64,000 nt of DNA, taken from assembly GCF_900590885.1 (NCBI RefSeq), contig NZ_UUON01000004.1:1-64000 (forward strand), in the 5' to 3' direction. This document shows positions 53,003-63,234 of this stretch, one piece after another. The notes under the pieces were generated by a model. The model was not told the DNA's origin and did not search any database. It saw only the letters and a program-made list of their open reading frames with translations. The stretch's first letter is position 1. The number at the start of each line of letters is the position of its first letter. Source of the stretch: Pseudomonas viridiflava. Its GTDB lineage: Bacteria; Pseudomonadota; Gammaproteobacteria; Pseudomonadales; Pseudomonadaceae. A program made the translations under genes and the position numbers.

Positions 53003-53731
53003 TTACAGCGCCAGGCCGACCAACACCGCCACTTCCAACAGCTCCAGCAACGCGCCGGCAGTGTCACCGGTGGTGCCGCCGAGGCGGTTGATCATCAATT
53101 GGCGCAGCCCCATAAAGCACAGCGCAGCGAGCAACACGGCGATCCCGCCGCTGAAACCGCCGATGAGGATGCACGCCAGGCCGCTGAGGATCAGCACCTG
53201 CTGGCCGACAACTCTGGGTAAATGATCCGACAGCGCCTGGCCCAATCCGCCTGCACGCACATAACGCGTGGTCAGGAACAATGCGAGCATCGACGCGCGC
53301 CCGATCAGCGGAGCAAGAATCAGCGCCGCGCCGTTGTGCTGCTCGATCAACGCCACCAACGCGGTGAACTTGAGCAGCAACACCAGCCCCAGGGTAACCA
53401 CCGCAATCGGCCCGCTGCGCGGGTCTTTCATGATGGTGAGCGTGCGCTCGCGGTCGCCGAAGCCACCCAGCCAGGCATCGGCGCTGTCCGCCAGGCCGTC
53501 CAGGTGCAGGCCGCCACTGAGCAATACCCAGGCGGTCAGCAGCAAGGCGGCGTGCAGTAACAACGGTGCGCCCATCAATGCCGTATTCAGAGCCCATAGG
53601 AGCACGCCGAATAACAGGCCGACCACCGGATAAAACAGCAGCGAACGCCCCAACTCCTGAGGCTGCGGCATGCCCGGCAACCGAATCGGCAGGCTGCTGA
53701 GAAATTGCAGGGCGATCCAGAACGCCAGCAT
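53003..53731 (-). CDS. cobS: Adenosylcobinamide-GDP ribazoletransferase CobS
   Basis: A 242-residue polytopic membrane enzyme that joins adenosylcobinamide-GDP to alpha-ribazole (phosphate), the last step of nucleotide loop assembly. The conserved GGLHLDGLADSADAWLGG segment and the DPRSGPIAVV motif are present. It starts 2 bases after the ribazole phosphatase stop and is last in the cobalamin operon. Confidence 0.95.
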   Translation of the reverse strand: MLAFWIALQFLSSLPIRLPGMPQPQELGRSLLFYPVVGLLFGVLLWALNTALMGAPLLLHAALLLTAWVLLSGGLHLDGLADSADAWLGGFGDRERTLTIMKDPRSGPIAVVTLGLVLLLKFTALVALIEQHNGAALILAPLIGRASMLALFLTTRYVRAGGLGQALSDHLPRVVGQQVLILSGLACILIGGFSGGIAVLLAALCFMGLRQLMINRLGGTTGDTAGALLELLEVAVLVGLAL

Positions 53732-53733
53732 GC

Positions 53734-54309
53734 TTATTCGCCTTCCTTCAATACGCCATCCGCCGCCACCTGCAGGCTGAACAGCCCGCCGTGACCGACT
53801 TCGACATTCAGCAGTTGCTCGCGAGGCAAGCCACGTGCCCGCGCCAGCAACAGGCGCATTACGCCGCCATGGCTGATTAGCAACACGCGCTCACCGGCAT
53901 AAGCCTGATGCAAGCGTGAGACCGCGCCGAGAACGCGATGGGAAAATTCGCTGACCGGCTCCCCCTCGGGCGGCGTAAAGCCATAGGGATCCGCCCAGAA
54001 CAGGCCCAGCCCCTCGGCATCCGTCTCCATCAACGCCGCCGAACTCTGCCCTTCCCAGGCGCCGAAGTGCAGCTCCTGCAGATCCTTTTCCAGGCTCACC
54101 GGCACATTAAGTTGCGCGCCCAACTCATGGGCGAACAGCGCGCAACGCTGCAACGGCGAACTGATCAGCCGATCCCAAGGACCGCGCGCCACCACGGCGG
54201 CGCGCATCTGCTCCCAGCCCTTGGCGGTCAGCGCATCATCCAGGCTGCCACGCAGGCCGCCGCCCAGCTCGGTTTCGCCGTGGCGCAGCAGGTCCAGGTA
54301 CAAAGTCAT
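53734..54309 (-). CDS. cobC: Alpha-ribazole phosphatase (histidine phosphatase family)
   Basis: A 191-residue phosphoglycerate mutase-like phosphatase. The catalytic His is in [11 protein letters not shown], the second in [11 protein letters not shown]. It removes phosphate from alpha-ribazole-5-phosphate or adenosylcobalamin-5-phosphate. The start at 54309 ([13 protein letters not shown]) overlaps the cobT stop by 4 bases; the frame is open 20 codons upstream but those lie within cobT. The name cobC is also used for the decarboxylase in this operon. Confidence 0.92.
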   Translation of the reverse strand: MTLYLDLLRHGETELGGGLRGSLDDALTAKGWEQMRAAVVARGPWDRLISSPLQRCALFAHELGAQLNVPVSLEKDLQELHFGAWEGQSSAALMETDAEGLGLFWADPYGFTPPEGEPVSEFSHRVLGAVSRLHQAYAGERVLLISHGGVMRLLLARARGLPREQLLNVEVGHGGLFSLQVAADGVLKEGE

Positions 54310-55361
54310 GCCGGGCGGTCTGCCACGGAAGCTTCGGCGAAGGTTGCCATCTGCCCATGCAGCGCACACGCCAGGCGCAACAACGGCACCGCCAGCGCCG
54401 CGCCACTGCCCTCGCCCAGGCGCAGACCCAATTCCAGCAACGGCTGCGCATCAAGGCTATGCAGCACATGCTGATGACCCGGCTCGGCGCCACGATGGCC
54501 AAACACCAGCCACTCACGGCAAGCCGGATTCAAACGCGTGGCAACCAACGCCGCAACGCTGCAGATAAACCCGTCAACCAGCACCACGACGCCTTCCTGG
54601 GCACAGGCCAGATAAGCCCCCACCAACGCCGCAATCTCAAAACCGCCGAGATTGAACAGCGTCTGCAACCCATCCCCGCGCTGCGCCGCATGCAACGCCA
54701 ACGCGCGCTCGATCACCGCCACCTTGTGGCTGACGCCCTGAGCATTCAACCCGGTGCCCGGCCCTGTGAGATCGCTGACCTGACAATCGAGCAACGCACA
54801 CGCCAACGCACTCGCAGCGGTGGTATTGCCGATACCCATCTCGCCGCCGATAAACAACTGCGCACCGCTTTCACGGGCGCGCAACACACTGTCGCGACCG
54901 GCTTGCAGCGCCAGGCGCCCCTGAGCCTCAGTCATCGCCGGGCCGTTAACAAAGTTGGCCGTGCCCGCGCCGATATTCAAATGGCGCACACCCGGCAACT
55001 CCAGTGACGGCGTGACGGTGCCAAGATCAACCACTTCCAACCGAGCATCCAACTGCCGCGCCAACACACTGATAGCCGCGCCACCGGTGACAAAGTTATG
55101 CAGCATCTGTCCCGTCACTTCCTGAGGAAACGCCGACACCCCCTCCGCCACCACACCGTGATCACCAGCAAAAATCGCAATCCACACCTGCTCCACCGAC
55201 GGTTTGACCCGCCCTTGCAGCCCAGCCAACTGCACCGCCAGCGCCTCCAGTTGCCCCAGAGAACCGGCCGGCTTAGTCAATTGCTGCTGGCGCGCCATAG
55301 CTTGTTCGTACGCCGAGGCATCAATCGCCTTACAAGGGTTGAGCCACCAGGTGTCAGTCAT
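54306..55361 (-). CDS. cobT: Nicotinate-nucleotide-dimethylbenzimidazole phosphoribosyltransferase CobT
   Basis: A 351-residue enzyme that makes alpha-ribazole phosphate from nicotinate mononucleotide and 5,6-dimethylbenzimidazole (made by BluB upstream). Motifs include [14 protein letters not shown] and [17 protein letters not shown]; the catalytic Glu is expected in [21 protein letters not shown] sequence near the C-terminus. The start at 55361 overlaps the cobU stop by 4 bases. Confidence 0.96.
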   Translation of the reverse strand: MTDTWWLNPCKAIDASAYEQAMARQQQLTKPAGSLGQLEALAVQLAGLQGRVKPSVEQVWIAIFAGDHGVVAEGVSAFPQEVTGQMLHNFVTGGAAISVLARQLDARLEVVDLGTVTPSLELPGVRHLNIGAGTANFVNGPAMTEAQGRLALQAGRDSVLRARESGAQLFIGGEMGIGNTTAASALACALLDCQVSDLTGPGTGLNAQGVSHKVAVIERALALHAAQRGDGLQTLFNLGGFEIAALVGAYLACAQEGVVVLVDGFICSVAALVATRLNPACREWLVFGHRGAEPGHQHVLHSLDAQPLLELGLRLGEGSGAALAVPLLRLACALHGQMATFAEASVADRPA

Positions 55362-55879
55362 AACGCAATACCTTTCAAAGTCAGAGGCAGGCCGGCAACC
55401 GTCAGGACAACACGCTGACACCGCTCGGCCAAAGCTTGATGCAGCCAACCGGCTTCATCCACATAGCGGCGAGTCAATTCGCCCAGCGGCACGACACCCA
55501 GACCGGTCTCGTTGCTGACAAAAATGATTTCACCTGGCAACGACGCCAGGGTTTCAAGCAATTGATCGCGCTCGAAGGCGAGGCGATCGGTGTCTTCGAG
55601 CATCAGCAGATTGGTAAGCCAGAGGGTCAGGCAATCCACCAACAAGCAGCGTCCTACGGCGGCGTTCTCACGCAGCACCCGCGCCAACTCAACAGGTTCT
55701 TCGATCAACCCCCAATGCTCAGGACGACGCTGACGATGCAGCGCGACGCGCTCATTCATCTCGCCATCCAACGGCTGGCTGGTGGCGATGTAAATAACGG
55801 CCAACGCACTATCGCTGGCGAGCTTTTCAGCCAGCCGACTCTTACCAGAGCGCGCTCCACCCAAAATCAGTTGAAGCAT
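55358..55879 (-). CDS. cobU: Adenosylcobinamide kinase / guanylyltransferase CobU (CobP)
   Basis: A 173-residue bifunctional enzyme. The P-loop is GGARSGKS (7-14) and the guanylylated His is H48 ([11 protein letters not shown]). It phosphorylates adenosylcobinamide and attaches GMP. The start at 55879 gives [14 protein letters not shown]; the open frame upstream runs through a dispersed repeat and is not coding. A 298-base gap with repeats separates it from cobQ. Confidence 0.95.
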   Translation of the reverse strand: MLQLILGGARSGKSRLAEKLASDSALAVIYIATSQPLDGEMNERVALHRQRRPEHWGLIEEPVELARVLRENAAVGRCLLVDCLTLWLTNLLMLEDTDRLAFERDQLLETLASLPGEIIFVSNETGLGVVPLGELTRRYVDEAGWLHQALAERCQRVVLTVAGLPLTLKGIAL

Positions 55880-55994
55880 GAGCTGCCCCCAATCAAAAAC
55901 CCAACCTGCGATGCGAAGCGAGTCGCTTGTGATCTTGATCTTTCTGTTGATCTGAGATCGCCCCGTAAACCACGCTGGCCCGAGTGAGGGCACA

Positions 55995-56122
55995 CCGAGC
56001 TTAAGCGAGGTGCCGAGTGGTGGGGCGAAGACCTTTTGGTTACTTTTGGGTCTTTCCAAAAGTGACCCGCTGTAAGAGCGGAACCATAGGCCGCCGTTAA
56101 CGCAGGAATGGATATGTACACA
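55995..56122. repeat. Dispersed repeat, copy 2, between cobQ and cobU
   Basis: This block is nearly identical to 124-252, sharing GAGTGGTGGGGCGAAG, CCAAAAGTGACCCGCTGTAA, GAGCGGAACCATA and a GGATAT-ACACA end. It breaks an operon in which all other junctions are overlaps or gaps of a few bases. The 298-base gap 55880-56177 holds this repeat, a partial REP (56137-56160) and no gene. Confidence 0.75.
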
Positions 56123-56136
56123 GATACATAGCTATC

Positions 56137-56160
56137 GGGAGCAAGCCCCCTCCCACATTT
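56137..56160. repeat. Partial REP sequence after cobQ
   Basis: GGGAGCAAG-CCCCCTCCCACATT is the right half of the REP seen elsewhere in the window, with a decayed left arm. It lies 18 bases after the cobQ stop. Confidence 0.6.
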
Positions 56161-56177
56161 CAACCGCGTACACATAG

Positions 56178-57629
56178 TCAAATCCCGCATAGCTTGCGCA
56201 ACAGATCAGTGTCGAGGTGATCCGAGACCAAGTCAGCCAACCGCTCGATATCCCGCTCGCGCAACGCGTGATAATCAACCTCCTGCACATCCTCCAACCC
56301 AGCCCACCGCAACAAGGCGCTGCAAGCCGCCGGCGTCTCAAACAACCCATGCAGATACGTACCAAGAATCTGCCCGTCCGCACTCAAAGCCCCATCACTA
56401 CGACCGTCATCCAACAGCACAGCAGCATTCAACAACGCACTACCGGACGTCACCCCGGCATGAATCTCATACCCACTGACCTCAGCCCCCTCAAGCACCA
56501 ACCGTCCCCGCACATTGCGCAACTGCTTCTCTTCTTCAAGCGCCGTACTAAACGCCAACAACCCCAACCCATCACTGGACCCGGCAACCCCCTCCAGGCC
56601 CAACGGGTCATGCACCTGCTCGCCCAGCATCTGCAACCCACCACAAATCCCCAACACCTTGCCGCCATACCGCAAATGCCGCGCCACCGCCGTGTCCCAC
56701 CCATTGGCACGCAAATAGGCCAAATCACTGCGCACACTTTTAGAGCCCGGCAAAATAATCAGATCCGCCGCCGGAATCGCCTGCCCCGGCCCCACAAACT
56801 GCAAATCCACCTGCGGATGCAGGCGCAACGGATCAAAATCCGTATGGTTACTGATACGCGGCAACACCGGCACCACCACCTTGAGCACCTGGGCCGCCTT
56901 ATCAATCTGACGCCGATCGATACCGTCCTCAGCCTCCAGGTGCAGGTCCATCACATAAGGCAACACCCCCACCACCGGCTTCCCGGTGCGCGCTTCCAGC
57001 CAATCCAGCCCCGGCTGCAACAACGCGATGTCCCCGCGAAACCGGTTGATGATAAAACCCTGGACCCGCGCCTGCTCACTGGGCGACAGCAACTCCAGCG
57101 TCCCAACCAAATGCGCAAATACACCACCGCGATTGATATCGGCGATCAACAGCACCGGGCAATCCACCGCCTCGGCAAAGCCCATATTGGCGATGTCATT
57201 GGCGCGCAGATTGATCTCCGCCGGCGACCCCGCGCCCTCGACCATCACCACCGGGTAGGCCGCGCTCAACCGCGCGTGAGAGGCCAGTACCGCCTGCATC
57301 GCGATGGCTTTGTAGTCGTGATAGGCCACCGCGTTCATGCTGGTGACGGCGCGGCCGTGGATGATCACCTGGGAGCCGGTGTCGCTGTTGGGCTTGAGCA
57401 GCACCGGGTTCATGTCGGTGTGCGGCGCGAGGTTGGCCGCCTGGGCCTGCACCGCCTGGGCGCGACCGATTTCGCCGCCCTCGGCGGTCACGGCGCTGTT
57501 GAGCGCCATGTTCTGCGGCTTGAACGGCGCCACCGCCACGCCCTGGCGCACCAGCCAACGGCACAGCGCGGTCACCAGGGTGCTTTTACCGGCGTCGGAG
57601 GTGGTGCCTTGCACCATCAGCGTACTCAT
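56178..57629 (-). CDS. cobQ: Cobyric acid synthase CobQ
   Basis: A 483-residue glutamine amidotransferase that amidates four carboxylates of adenosylcobyrinic acid a,c-diamide. The N-terminal P-loop domain has [11 protein letters not shown]; the C-terminal amidase has nucleophile C329 ([10 protein letters not shown]). The start overlaps the decarboxylase stop by 4 bases. The gap to the next operon gene is unusually long owing to repeats. Confidence 0.97.
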   Translation of the reverse strand: MSTLMVQGTTSDAGKSTLVTALCRWLVRQGVAVAPFKPQNMALNSAVTAEGGEIGRAQAVQAQAANLAPHTDMNPVLLKPNSDTGSQVIIHGRAVTSMNAVAYHDYKAIAMQAVLASHARLSAAYPVVMVEGAGSPAEINLRANDIANMGFAEAVDCPVLLIADINRGGVFAHLVGTLELLSPSEQARVQGFIINRFRGDIALLQPGLDWLEARTGKPVVGVLPYVMDLHLEAEDGIDRRQIDKAAQVLKVVVPVLPRISNHTDFDPLRLHPQVDLQFVGPGQAIPAADLIILPGSKSVRSDLAYLRANGWDTAVARHLRYGGKVLGICGGLQMLGEQVHDPLGLEGVAGSSDGLGLLAFSTALEEEKQLRNVRGRLVLEGAEVSGYEIHAGVTSGSALLNAAVLLDDGRSDGALSADGQILGTYLHGLFETPAACSALLRWAGLEDVQEVDYHALRERDIERLADLVSDHLDTDLLRKLCGI

Positions 57630-58615
57630 ACCGCTTCCTTGTAGGCCGCCAAAGCGGCGTCGAGGCGCTGCCAGTCGGCGTCGGTGTCGGGCAGGCCGAA
57701 ACGCAGGCTGCTGTCGTGGGCAAACAGGCGCAACAGGATGCCGCGCTGGGCCATGAATTCATGCATGCGCTCGGCGTGCGGGGTGATCAGCCATTGGAAC
57801 AACGCGCAGCCGCCCTGCGGCTGAAAACCATGGCGTTCAAGCAAGGCGTACAGGCGCTGGCCGGCTTCGATGCAGCGCGCACGTTGCTGCGCCTGCCCCG
57901 CGGTGTCGCGCAGACACACCTGGCCCAGCACCCGCGTCGGCCCGCTGACCGCCCACGGCCCGACCTGTTCGGCGAGCAACTTGAGCAGCCTGCGTTCGGC
58001 CAGCACAAAGCCCAGGCGCACACCGGCCAGGCCGAAAAACTTGCCGAACGAACGCAGCACAATCAGGCCGACCTGATGGGCCTGGCCGGCCAGGCTCAGC
58101 TGCGGGGTCACGTCCATGAAGGCTTCATCCACCACCAGCCAGCCGCCGCGCTGGGCCAGCCGCGTGTGCCAGTCGAGCAGGCGTTGCGGGCTCAGGCTCA
58201 GGCCGGTGGGGTTGTTGGGGTTGACCACCACCAGCACATCGAGGCTGTCGAGGAAGAAATCGACCTCCTGCTCCTGCACTTCGCGCACCACGTAACCGGC
58301 GCGACGCCAAGCTTCGGCGTGCTCGGCGTAGCACGGCGACAGCACGCCGACCTTGCCGGCCCGGCGCAGGCGCGGCAGCAACTGGATCGCCGCCTGGGAG
58401 CCGGGCACCGGCAACAGATGCGCAGCGCCGTAATACTCGCTGGCGGCCTGCTCCAGGCCGTCGTCGGTTTCGGGCAAGCGTGCCCAGGCCCGCAGCGGAA
58501 TCTCGGGGATCGGCCACGGCCAGGGCGCGAGGCCGCTGGACAGGTCCAACCAATCCGCCTCGGCAATCCCGTACTGGAGCGCCGCCTTGCGCAACCGGCC
58601 ACCGTGTTCAAGCAT
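57626..58615 (-). CDS. cobC: Threonine-phosphate decarboxylase (CobC/CobD type)
   Basis: A 329-residue PLP enzyme of the histidinol-phosphate aminotransferase fold that makes aminopropanol phosphate for the corrin side chain. The PLP lysine is in [13 protein letters not shown], and [12 protein letters not shown] is conserved. ATG 58615 ([16 protein letters not shown]) overlaps the end of cbiB by 8 bases. Pseudomonas annotation names it cobC, enteric annotation cobD. Confidence 0.93.
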   Translation of the reverse strand: MLEHGGRLRKAALQYGIAEADWLDLSSGLAPWPWPIPEIPLRAWARLPETDDGLEQAASEYYGAAHLLPVPGSQAAIQLLPRLRRAGKVGVLSPCYAEHAEAWRRAGYVVREVQEQEVDFFLDSLDVLVVVNPNNPTGLSLSPQRLLDWHTRLAQRGGWLVVDEAFMDVTPQLSLAGQAHQVGLIVLRSFGKFFGLAGVRLGFVLAERRLLKLLAEQVGPWAVSGPTRVLGQVCLRDTAGQAQQRARCIEAGQRLYALLERHGFQPQGGCALFQWLITPHAERMHEFMAQRGILLRLFAHDSSLRFGLPDTDADWQRLDAALAAYKEAV

Positions 58616-59516
58616 AGAATTGCGCCCCCGCACATAGGATCAGCAGCCACAACCATACGCCGCGCTGCACCAGTTGCCAGCCCCGGTCGATGGAATCGGC
58701 ATCCGCCGCCGGGCCTTCGCCCAACTGAGGGCGTTGGTGCACTTCGCCGTGGTAAATCGCGGCACCGCCAAGCTCCACGCCCAGCGCGCCTGCACCGGCT
58801 GCCATCACCGGGCCGGCGTTGGGGCTGTCCCAGGTCGGGCCCTGGGTGCGCCAGCATTTGAGCGCCAGGCGGGTCTTACCCAAGACGGCGTAGGTCAACG
58901 CCACCAGGCGTGCAGGAATGTAGTTCAACACATCGTCGATTTTTGCCGCAGCCCAGCCGAAACGTTCGAAACGTTCGTTGCGATAACCCCACATGGCGTC
59001 GAGGGTATTGCTCAGGCGGTAGAGCACCACGCCCGGCACGCCGGCGACCACAAACCAGAAAATCGCCGCGAACACCGCGTCGCTGCCGTTTTCCAGCACC
59101 GATTCGGTGGCGGCACGGGCGACTTCGGTGCGGTCCAGCTCGCTGGTCTGGCGGCTGACCAGGTAGCTCACACGCTTGCGCGCCTCCTCCAGGTCATCGC
59201 TGCGCAACGCCTGGGCCACCGGGATCACGTGTTCGCCGAGGCTGCGCATGCCCAGCGCCAAGTACAACGCGATAATCTCCAGCACCCAGCCGATATACGG
59301 CGCCCACGACAAGGCCGTGGCCAGCAGGGTCAGCGGCACCACGGCAATAAACCACGCGGTCACACCATGGCTGCGCCAGCCACGGCCACCGCTGTTGAAA
59401 CGTTGCTCGATGCGCCCGGCAAACGTGCCGAACGCTACCAGCGGATGCCAGCGCCTGGGCTCGCCCAGCAGCGCATCCAGCGCCACCGCCGCGACACACA
59501 GCAAGGCCACACTCAT
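58608..59516 (-). CDS. cobD: Adenosylcobinamide-phosphate synthase CbiB (CobD)
   Basis: A 302-residue membrane enzyme attaching the aminopropanol arm to adenosylcobyric acid. The N-terminal [17 protein letters not shown] motif and the [13 protein letters not shown] and [17 protein letters not shown] segments are typical of CbiB. Several membrane helices are visible. ATG 59516 overlaps the bluB TGA (ATGA). Confidence 0.95.
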   Translation of the reverse strand: MSVALLCVAAVALDALLGEPRRWHPLVAFGTFAGRIEQRFNSGGRGWRSHGVTAWFIAVVPLTLLATALSWAPYIGWVLEIIALYLALGMRSLGEHVIPVAQALRSDDLEEARKRVSYLVSRQTSELDRTEVARAATESVLENGSDAVFAAIFWFVVAGVPGVVLYRLSNTLDAMWGYRNERFERFGWAAAKIDDVLNYIPARLVALTYAVLGKTRLALKCWRTQGPTWDSPNAGPVMAAGAGALGVELGGAAIYHGEVHQRPQLGEGPAADADSIDRGWQLVQRGVWLWLLILCAGAQFYA

Positions 59517-60163
59517 TGACTCACTCCCCACACATTTTCATACAACATGTCACTCAGCGGCCGCGGTTCGGTCCAGCCTTCGAGCTGCAACATCGGTGCC
59601 GGATAGAACTCGGCGACGGGCCCCAGGCACAACACGGCCAGGGGTTTGGCGCCGGGCGGCAGGCCCAGCAGGTCGGCCAGGGCCTGGGGCTCGAACAACG
59701 AGACCCAGCCCATGCCCAGCCCCTCGACGCGCGCCGCCAGCCACAGGTTCTGGATCGCGCAGGACAGCGAGGCCATGTCCATTTCCGGCAAGGTGCGGCG
59801 CCCGAAGATATGCCGCTCGCGATCATCCATCAGCGCCGCCACCAGCACTTCGGCGCAATCGTGGATGCCTTCGACCTTGAGCTTCATGAATTCGTCGGAG
59901 CGTTCGCCCAAGGCCTCGGCGGTGCGTACGCGTTCTTCTTCCACCAGTTGCTGAATCTTCCCACGCAGGTGGTGGTCGCTGATGCGGATGAAGCGCCACG
60001 GTTGCATCAGGCCCACGCTGGGGGCCTGGTGTGCGGCCTGGAGCAGGCGGTGGAGCAATTCGGGGGCGACCGTGCCGCCGCTGAAGTGACGCATGTCGCG
60101 GCGTTCGGCAATGGCGCGGTAGACGGCCTGGCGGTCGGCCTCGGGGAAGGCGTTGTCGGTCAT
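59513..60163 (-). CDS. bluB: 5,6-dimethylbenzimidazole synthase BluB
   Basis: A 216-residue flavin destructase of the nitroreductase fold that turns reduced FMN into the lower ligand of cobalamin. Family motifs are [10 protein letters not shown] near the start, [17 protein letters not shown], and [14 protein letters not shown]. The ATG overlaps the cobB stop (ATGA). Its product feeds CobT in the same operon. Confidence 0.95.
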   Translation of the reverse strand: MTDNAFPEADRQAVYRAIAERRDMRHFSGGTVAPELLHRLLQAAHQAPSVGLMQPWRFIRISDHHLRGKIQQLVEEERVRTAEALGERSDEFMKLKVEGIHDCAEVLVAALMDDRERHIFGRRTLPEMDMASLSCAIQNLWLAARVEGLGMGWVSLFEPQALADLLGLPPGAKPLAVLCLGPVAEFYPAPMLQLEGWTEPRPLSDMLYENVWGVSQ

Positions 60164-61557
60164 GGCCTCATCGGGGGCAAGCCCCCTCCCATATTTGGAA
60201 CACGGTCAACTGTGGGAGGGGCGGTGCGACGATTCGACTTGCCCCCGATGGCGACCTCGGCGTTCGGCGCAAAAAGTGCGGCAACGGCAGCAGGGTTCGA
60301 CGGGAAATAAAAGTGCACATAGGAAGCCGTCATGCGCCCCTGCCGATACACCGCTTCGGCGCCGCGCCCACCATTAGGGCTCAGGCCGCGAGCAATCGGC
60401 TCCCATTCCGTCGTGGTCAACGAATGGTGATAGGTATGCCCGCGCAACGTGCCCTCCGGCAGATCGACATTTTGCAGGGCCAGCGCCGCGAGTTTCTTTT
60501 GCATCACGGCGTCGCCCTGCAGCAGGCCGACCAGTTCGGCACGGGTGCCGTCGACGTCGGTGAGCGAATCGAGCAGGTAGAGCATGCCGCCACACTCGGC
60601 GAGCAAAGGCTTGCCGGCGGCGTGATGGGCACGGATGGCGTCGAGCATCGGGGTGTTTTCCGACAGCGCGACGTGGTGCAGTTCCGGGTAACCGCCGGGC
60701 AGATAGAGGCTGTCGGCGTCAGGCAATTCGCGATCATGGATCGGAGAAAAGAATTTCAGCTCGGCGCCCATCGCCCGCAGCAGGTCGAGGCTGGCGCCGT
60801 AGGTAAAGGCGAAGGCCTCGTCGCGGGCGACGGCAATACGCACCCCGGCCAGCAACGGTTCGGCGTCGATCACTTCAGGCGCGGCGAAGGTCACTGGTGG
60901 CGGCAACGCGACTTCGCAACTGCTGCCCAGGGCCTGGGCGGCGGCGTCCAGGCGCACGTCGAGGTCATTCAGTTCGCTGGCCTGCACCAGGCCGAGGTGG
61001 CGGCTGGGCAGTTCAATCCCGGTTTCACGGGACAGCGCGCCGTACCAGCGCAGACCTTCGGTGAGACTGCCTTCGAGCAATTGCGCATGGCGCAGGGTGC
61101 CGACGCGATTGGCCAGCACGCCGGCGAATGGCAGGTCCGGCTGGTAACGCGCCAGGCCCAGGGCCAGAGCGCCGAAGGTCTGGGCCATGGCGGTGCCGTC
61201 GATCACGCCCAACACCGGCACGCCAAAGTGGCGCGCCAGGTCGGCGCTGGACGGCGTACCGTCGAACAAGCCCATCACGCCTTCGATCAGGATCAGGTCG
61301 GCTTCCCCCGCCGCTTCCCACAACAGGCGACGACTTTCCTGCTCGCCCACCATCCACATGTCCAACTGATACACCGGCGCGCCGCTGGCACGCTCATGGA
61401 TCATCGGGTCGAGGAAGTCCGGGCCGCATTTGAACACACGCACCTTGCGCCCCAGGTTGCGATGCAACCGGGCCAGCGCAGCGGTGACGGTGGTTTTGCC
61501 CTGGCCGGACGCCGGTGCGGCGATCAACACGGCCGGGCAATGACGGGGCTCGTTCAA
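60160..61557 (-). CDS. cobB: Cobyrinate a,c-diamide synthase CobB with REPIN-encoded tail
   Basis: A 465-residue amidotransferase. The P-loop is ASGQGKTT (about 16-23) and the amidase nucleophile is C322 (LLAECGGMLYLL). It amidates the a and c carboxylates of hydrogenobyrinic acid. The last 30 or so residues (about 436-465, including NRRTAPPTVDRVPNMGGGLPP) are encoded by a REPIN and are not family sequence. The start overlaps cobO by 4 bases, and the stop still overlaps the bluB start. Confidence 0.95.
   Translation of the reverse strand: MNEPRHCPAVLIAAPASGQGKTTVTAALARLHRNLGRKVRVFKCGPDFLDPMIHERASGAPVYQLDMWMVGEQESRRLLWEAAGEADLILIEGVMGLFDGTPSSADLARHFGVPVLGVIDGTAMAQTFGALALGLARYQPDLPFAGVLANRVGTLRHAQLLEGSLTEGLRWYGALSRETGIELPSRHLGLVQASELNDLDVRLDAAAQALGSSCEVALPPPVTFAAPEVIDAEPLLAGVRIAVARDEAFAFTYGASLDLLRAMGAELKFFSPIHDRELPDADSLYLPGGYPELHHVALSENTPMLDAIRAHHAAGKPLLAECGGMLYLLDSLTDVDGTRAELVGLLQGDAVMQKKLAALALQNVDLPEGTLRGHTYHHSLTTTEWEPIARGLSPNGGRGAEAVYRQGRMTASYVHFYFPSNPAAVAALFAPNAEVAIGGKSNRRTAPPTVDRVPNMGGGLPPMRP
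60170..60251. repeat. REPIN (two inverted REPs) inside the 3-prime end of cobB
   Basis: The outer arms CATCGGGGGCAAG (60170-60182) and CTTGCCCCCGATG (60239-60251) are exact complements. Inside lie GCCCCCTCCCATA and TGTGGGAGGGGC in opposite orientation. This is the REP doublet or REPIN arrangement of fluorescent pseudomonads. It is 82 bases long and read in frame as the C-terminus of CobB. No RAYT transposase gene occurs in this window. Confidence 0.8.
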
Positions 61558-62165
61558 AGTTCGACGCCCTTCTGTGCCTTGATACCGGCCTGGAAGGCGT
61601 GCTTGAGCATGCCCATTTCGGTGACGGTGTCGCCCATTTCGATCAACTCAGGCTTGGCGCCACGGCCGGTGACCACCACGTGCTGCATGGGTGGGCGGGC
61701 TTGCAGGTCGCTGAGCACCTGGTCGAGGTCGAGGTAGCCGTGCTTGAGGGCGATGTTCAGTTCATCCAGCACGACCAGGCCAATGGACGGGTCTTGCAGC
61801 AGCTCGCGGGACACCGCCCAGGCGGCTTCGGCGGCGGCGATGTCGCGCTGGCGGTCCTGGGTTTCCCAGGTGAACCCTTCGCCCATCACGTGGAAGCGCA
61901 CTTGCTCGGGGAAGCGGCGGAAAAACAACTCCTCACCGGTGCTGTTGCGGCCCTTGATGAACTGCACCACGCCGCACTGCATGCCGTGGCCCATGGCCCG
62001 GGCCAGCATGCCGAACGCCGAGCTGCTTTTGCCCTTGCCGTTGCCGGTGAGTACCAGCAGCAGGCCGCATTCATTCGGGGAGTTGGCGATGCGCTCGTCG
62101 ATCACGGCTTTTTTGCGCAGCATGCGCGCCAGGTGGCGTTCGTCGCGGTCGGGGGTATCGATCAT
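61554..62165 (-). CDS. cobO: Cob(I)yrinic acid a,c-diamide adenosyltransferase CobO
   Basis: A 203-residue CobO/BtuR-type adenosyltransferase with P-loop GNGKGKSS (41-48) and VVLDELNIALKHGYLD. It adds the 5-deoxyadenosyl ligand to cobalt. ATG 62165 has GGAG 8 bases upstream; the frame is open for 63 more codons, through the riboswitch, and is not coding there. It is first in the cobalamin operon. Confidence 0.96.
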   Translation of the reverse strand: MIDTPDRDERHLARMLRKKAVIDERIANSPNECGLLLVLTGNGKGKSSSAFGMLARAMGHGMQCGVVQFIKGRNSTGEELFFRRFPEQVRFHVMGEGFTWETQDRQRDIAAAEAAWAVSRELLQDPSIGLVVLDELNIALKHGYLDLDQVLSDLQARPPMQHVVVTGRGAKPELIEMGDTVTEMGMLKHAFQAGIKAQKGVEL

Positions 62166-62254
62166 GGCAGCTCTCCGTTGGGGCTGAACAAAAACGGCGG
62201 GCAGGAAAAAACGTACAGACAGCCAAGCATCGCCCACCGTGATGCTGTTGAATG

Positions 62255-62467
62255 GTTCAGGCCGGTCTCCGGGCTCATGAGTGGCAAGCAGGCCGACGCT
62301 GCGCCTTCCCATATCGCGCGCGATACAGTGGCAGAAGGCAGCGTTTTTTCTCATTTACCGTTGCGGGGGCAGCGCCGGGATCGCGGCAGCATTGTGTACA
62401 AATGCGCTCACTCACCGGCTTCCCTGTTTCACTCGGTCGACCCGTGGGTCACAGAGCACCTGAAACA
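62255..62467 (-). promoter_or_regulatory. Cobalamin riboswitch
   Basis: On the minus strand the leader contains the expected elements in order: AGGTGC near the start, GGGAAGCCGGTGAG, AATGCTGCCGCGATCCCGG, the CCCCGCAACGGTAA core, the B12 box GCCACTG, GGGAAGGC, and GAGCCCGGAGACCGGCC at the end. This is a textbook cobalamin (RF00174-type) aptamer. It lies about 90 bases before the cobO ATG and should repress the ten-gene operon when adenosylcobalamin is abundant. Confidence 0.95.
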
Positions 62468-62550
62468 AGCGGCGAAGGTTAGTGGGTTGGGGGGCTAGCT
62501 GCAAGCGGCAAGCAGGCGTTGCGCCGTCTTGCCGCGTATAAATCAGCTTT

Positions 62551-63090
62551 CTAGGGATTACGCGCCAGGTTCGCTGGCAATACGCGCTTGGCGCTGAGGT
62601 AGGCATTCTGCCAATAGGCCTTGGACAAGGTGTCCAGCTTCACCGTACCGCCGGTTTGCGGCGCGTGCACAAAGCGGCCTTCGCCGACATAGATGCCAGC
62701 GTGGCTGACCTGGGAGCCGCCACCGGTGGCGAAGAACAGCAGGTCGCCGGTTTGCAGGTTCTGCTCACTGACATCCTGGGCACGCATCACGATCAGTTCG
62801 CGAGTGGTGCGTGGCAAGGAAATGCCGGCGGCATCACGGTAGACGAACCCGATCAGGCCACTGCAATCAAAACCTGAATCCGGCGTGTTGCCGCCCCAAC
62901 GGTAAGGCGTGCCGACCAGGCCCAGCGCACGGAAGAGCACGTCTTCGGCAGCAGGCGAGAAATTCTGGGTGGAATAGTTGAACACCGGCTTGGGCTTGAC
63001 CGCTACGGGAGCGGGCGGCGGTGGGCGGCTTGCGCAGGCGCTGAGCAGCGCGGCGCAAACGATGAGAAACAAGCGGGCTGACGTCGACAT
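62551..63090 (-). CDS. NlpC/P60 family lipoprotein peptidase (C40), second of tandem pair
   Basis: A 179-residue lipoprotein with lipobox LLSAC (C19), a Pro/Lys linker, and an NlpC/P60 domain (about 48-170). The catalytic Cys is C76 (GFDCSGLIGFVY) and the His is H129 (SQVSHAGIYVG). Such enzymes cut D-Glu/mDAP-type bonds in peptidoglycan stem peptides. It lies 144 bases after a similar gene. The riboswitch of the cobalamin operon begins about 84 bases past its stop, on the same strand. Confidence 0.93.
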   Translation of the reverse strand: MSTSARLFLIVCAALLSACASRPPPPAPVAVKPKPVFNYSTQNFSPAAEDVLFRALGLVGTPYRWGGNTPDSGFDCSGLIGFVYRDAAGISLPRTTRELIVMRAQDVSEQNLQTGDLLFFATGGGSQVSHAGIYVGEGRFVHAPQTGGTVKLDTLSKAYWQNAYLSAKRVLPANLARNP

Positions 63091-63234
63091 GTGCAGAACA
63101 ATCCTGGTCTGGATGCGGCTTTCGCTGCCGAACGCTGAAAACCAGAACGCGCAAGCAAAGCTCGCGCGAACGGATTACAACAATGTCCAGGGATTCTAGC
63201 GCTTACACGTCAAACTTCAAGTATCACTTTAAGT

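Noticed and set aside
55880..56059. 60-codon N-terminal extension of cobU (MERPKSNQKVF...)
   Set aside because: The extension is translated from a dispersed intergenic repeat; the P-loop start at 55879 matches the family.
27340..60251. CRISPR array formed by the GTGGGAGGGGG repeats
   Set aside because: The copies are palindromic, kilobases apart and lie between unrelated genes; they are REP elements, not spaced direct repeats.
62166..62354. 63-codon N-terminal extension of cobO
   Set aside because: It reads through the cobalamin riboswitch; ATG 62165 has a ribosome site.
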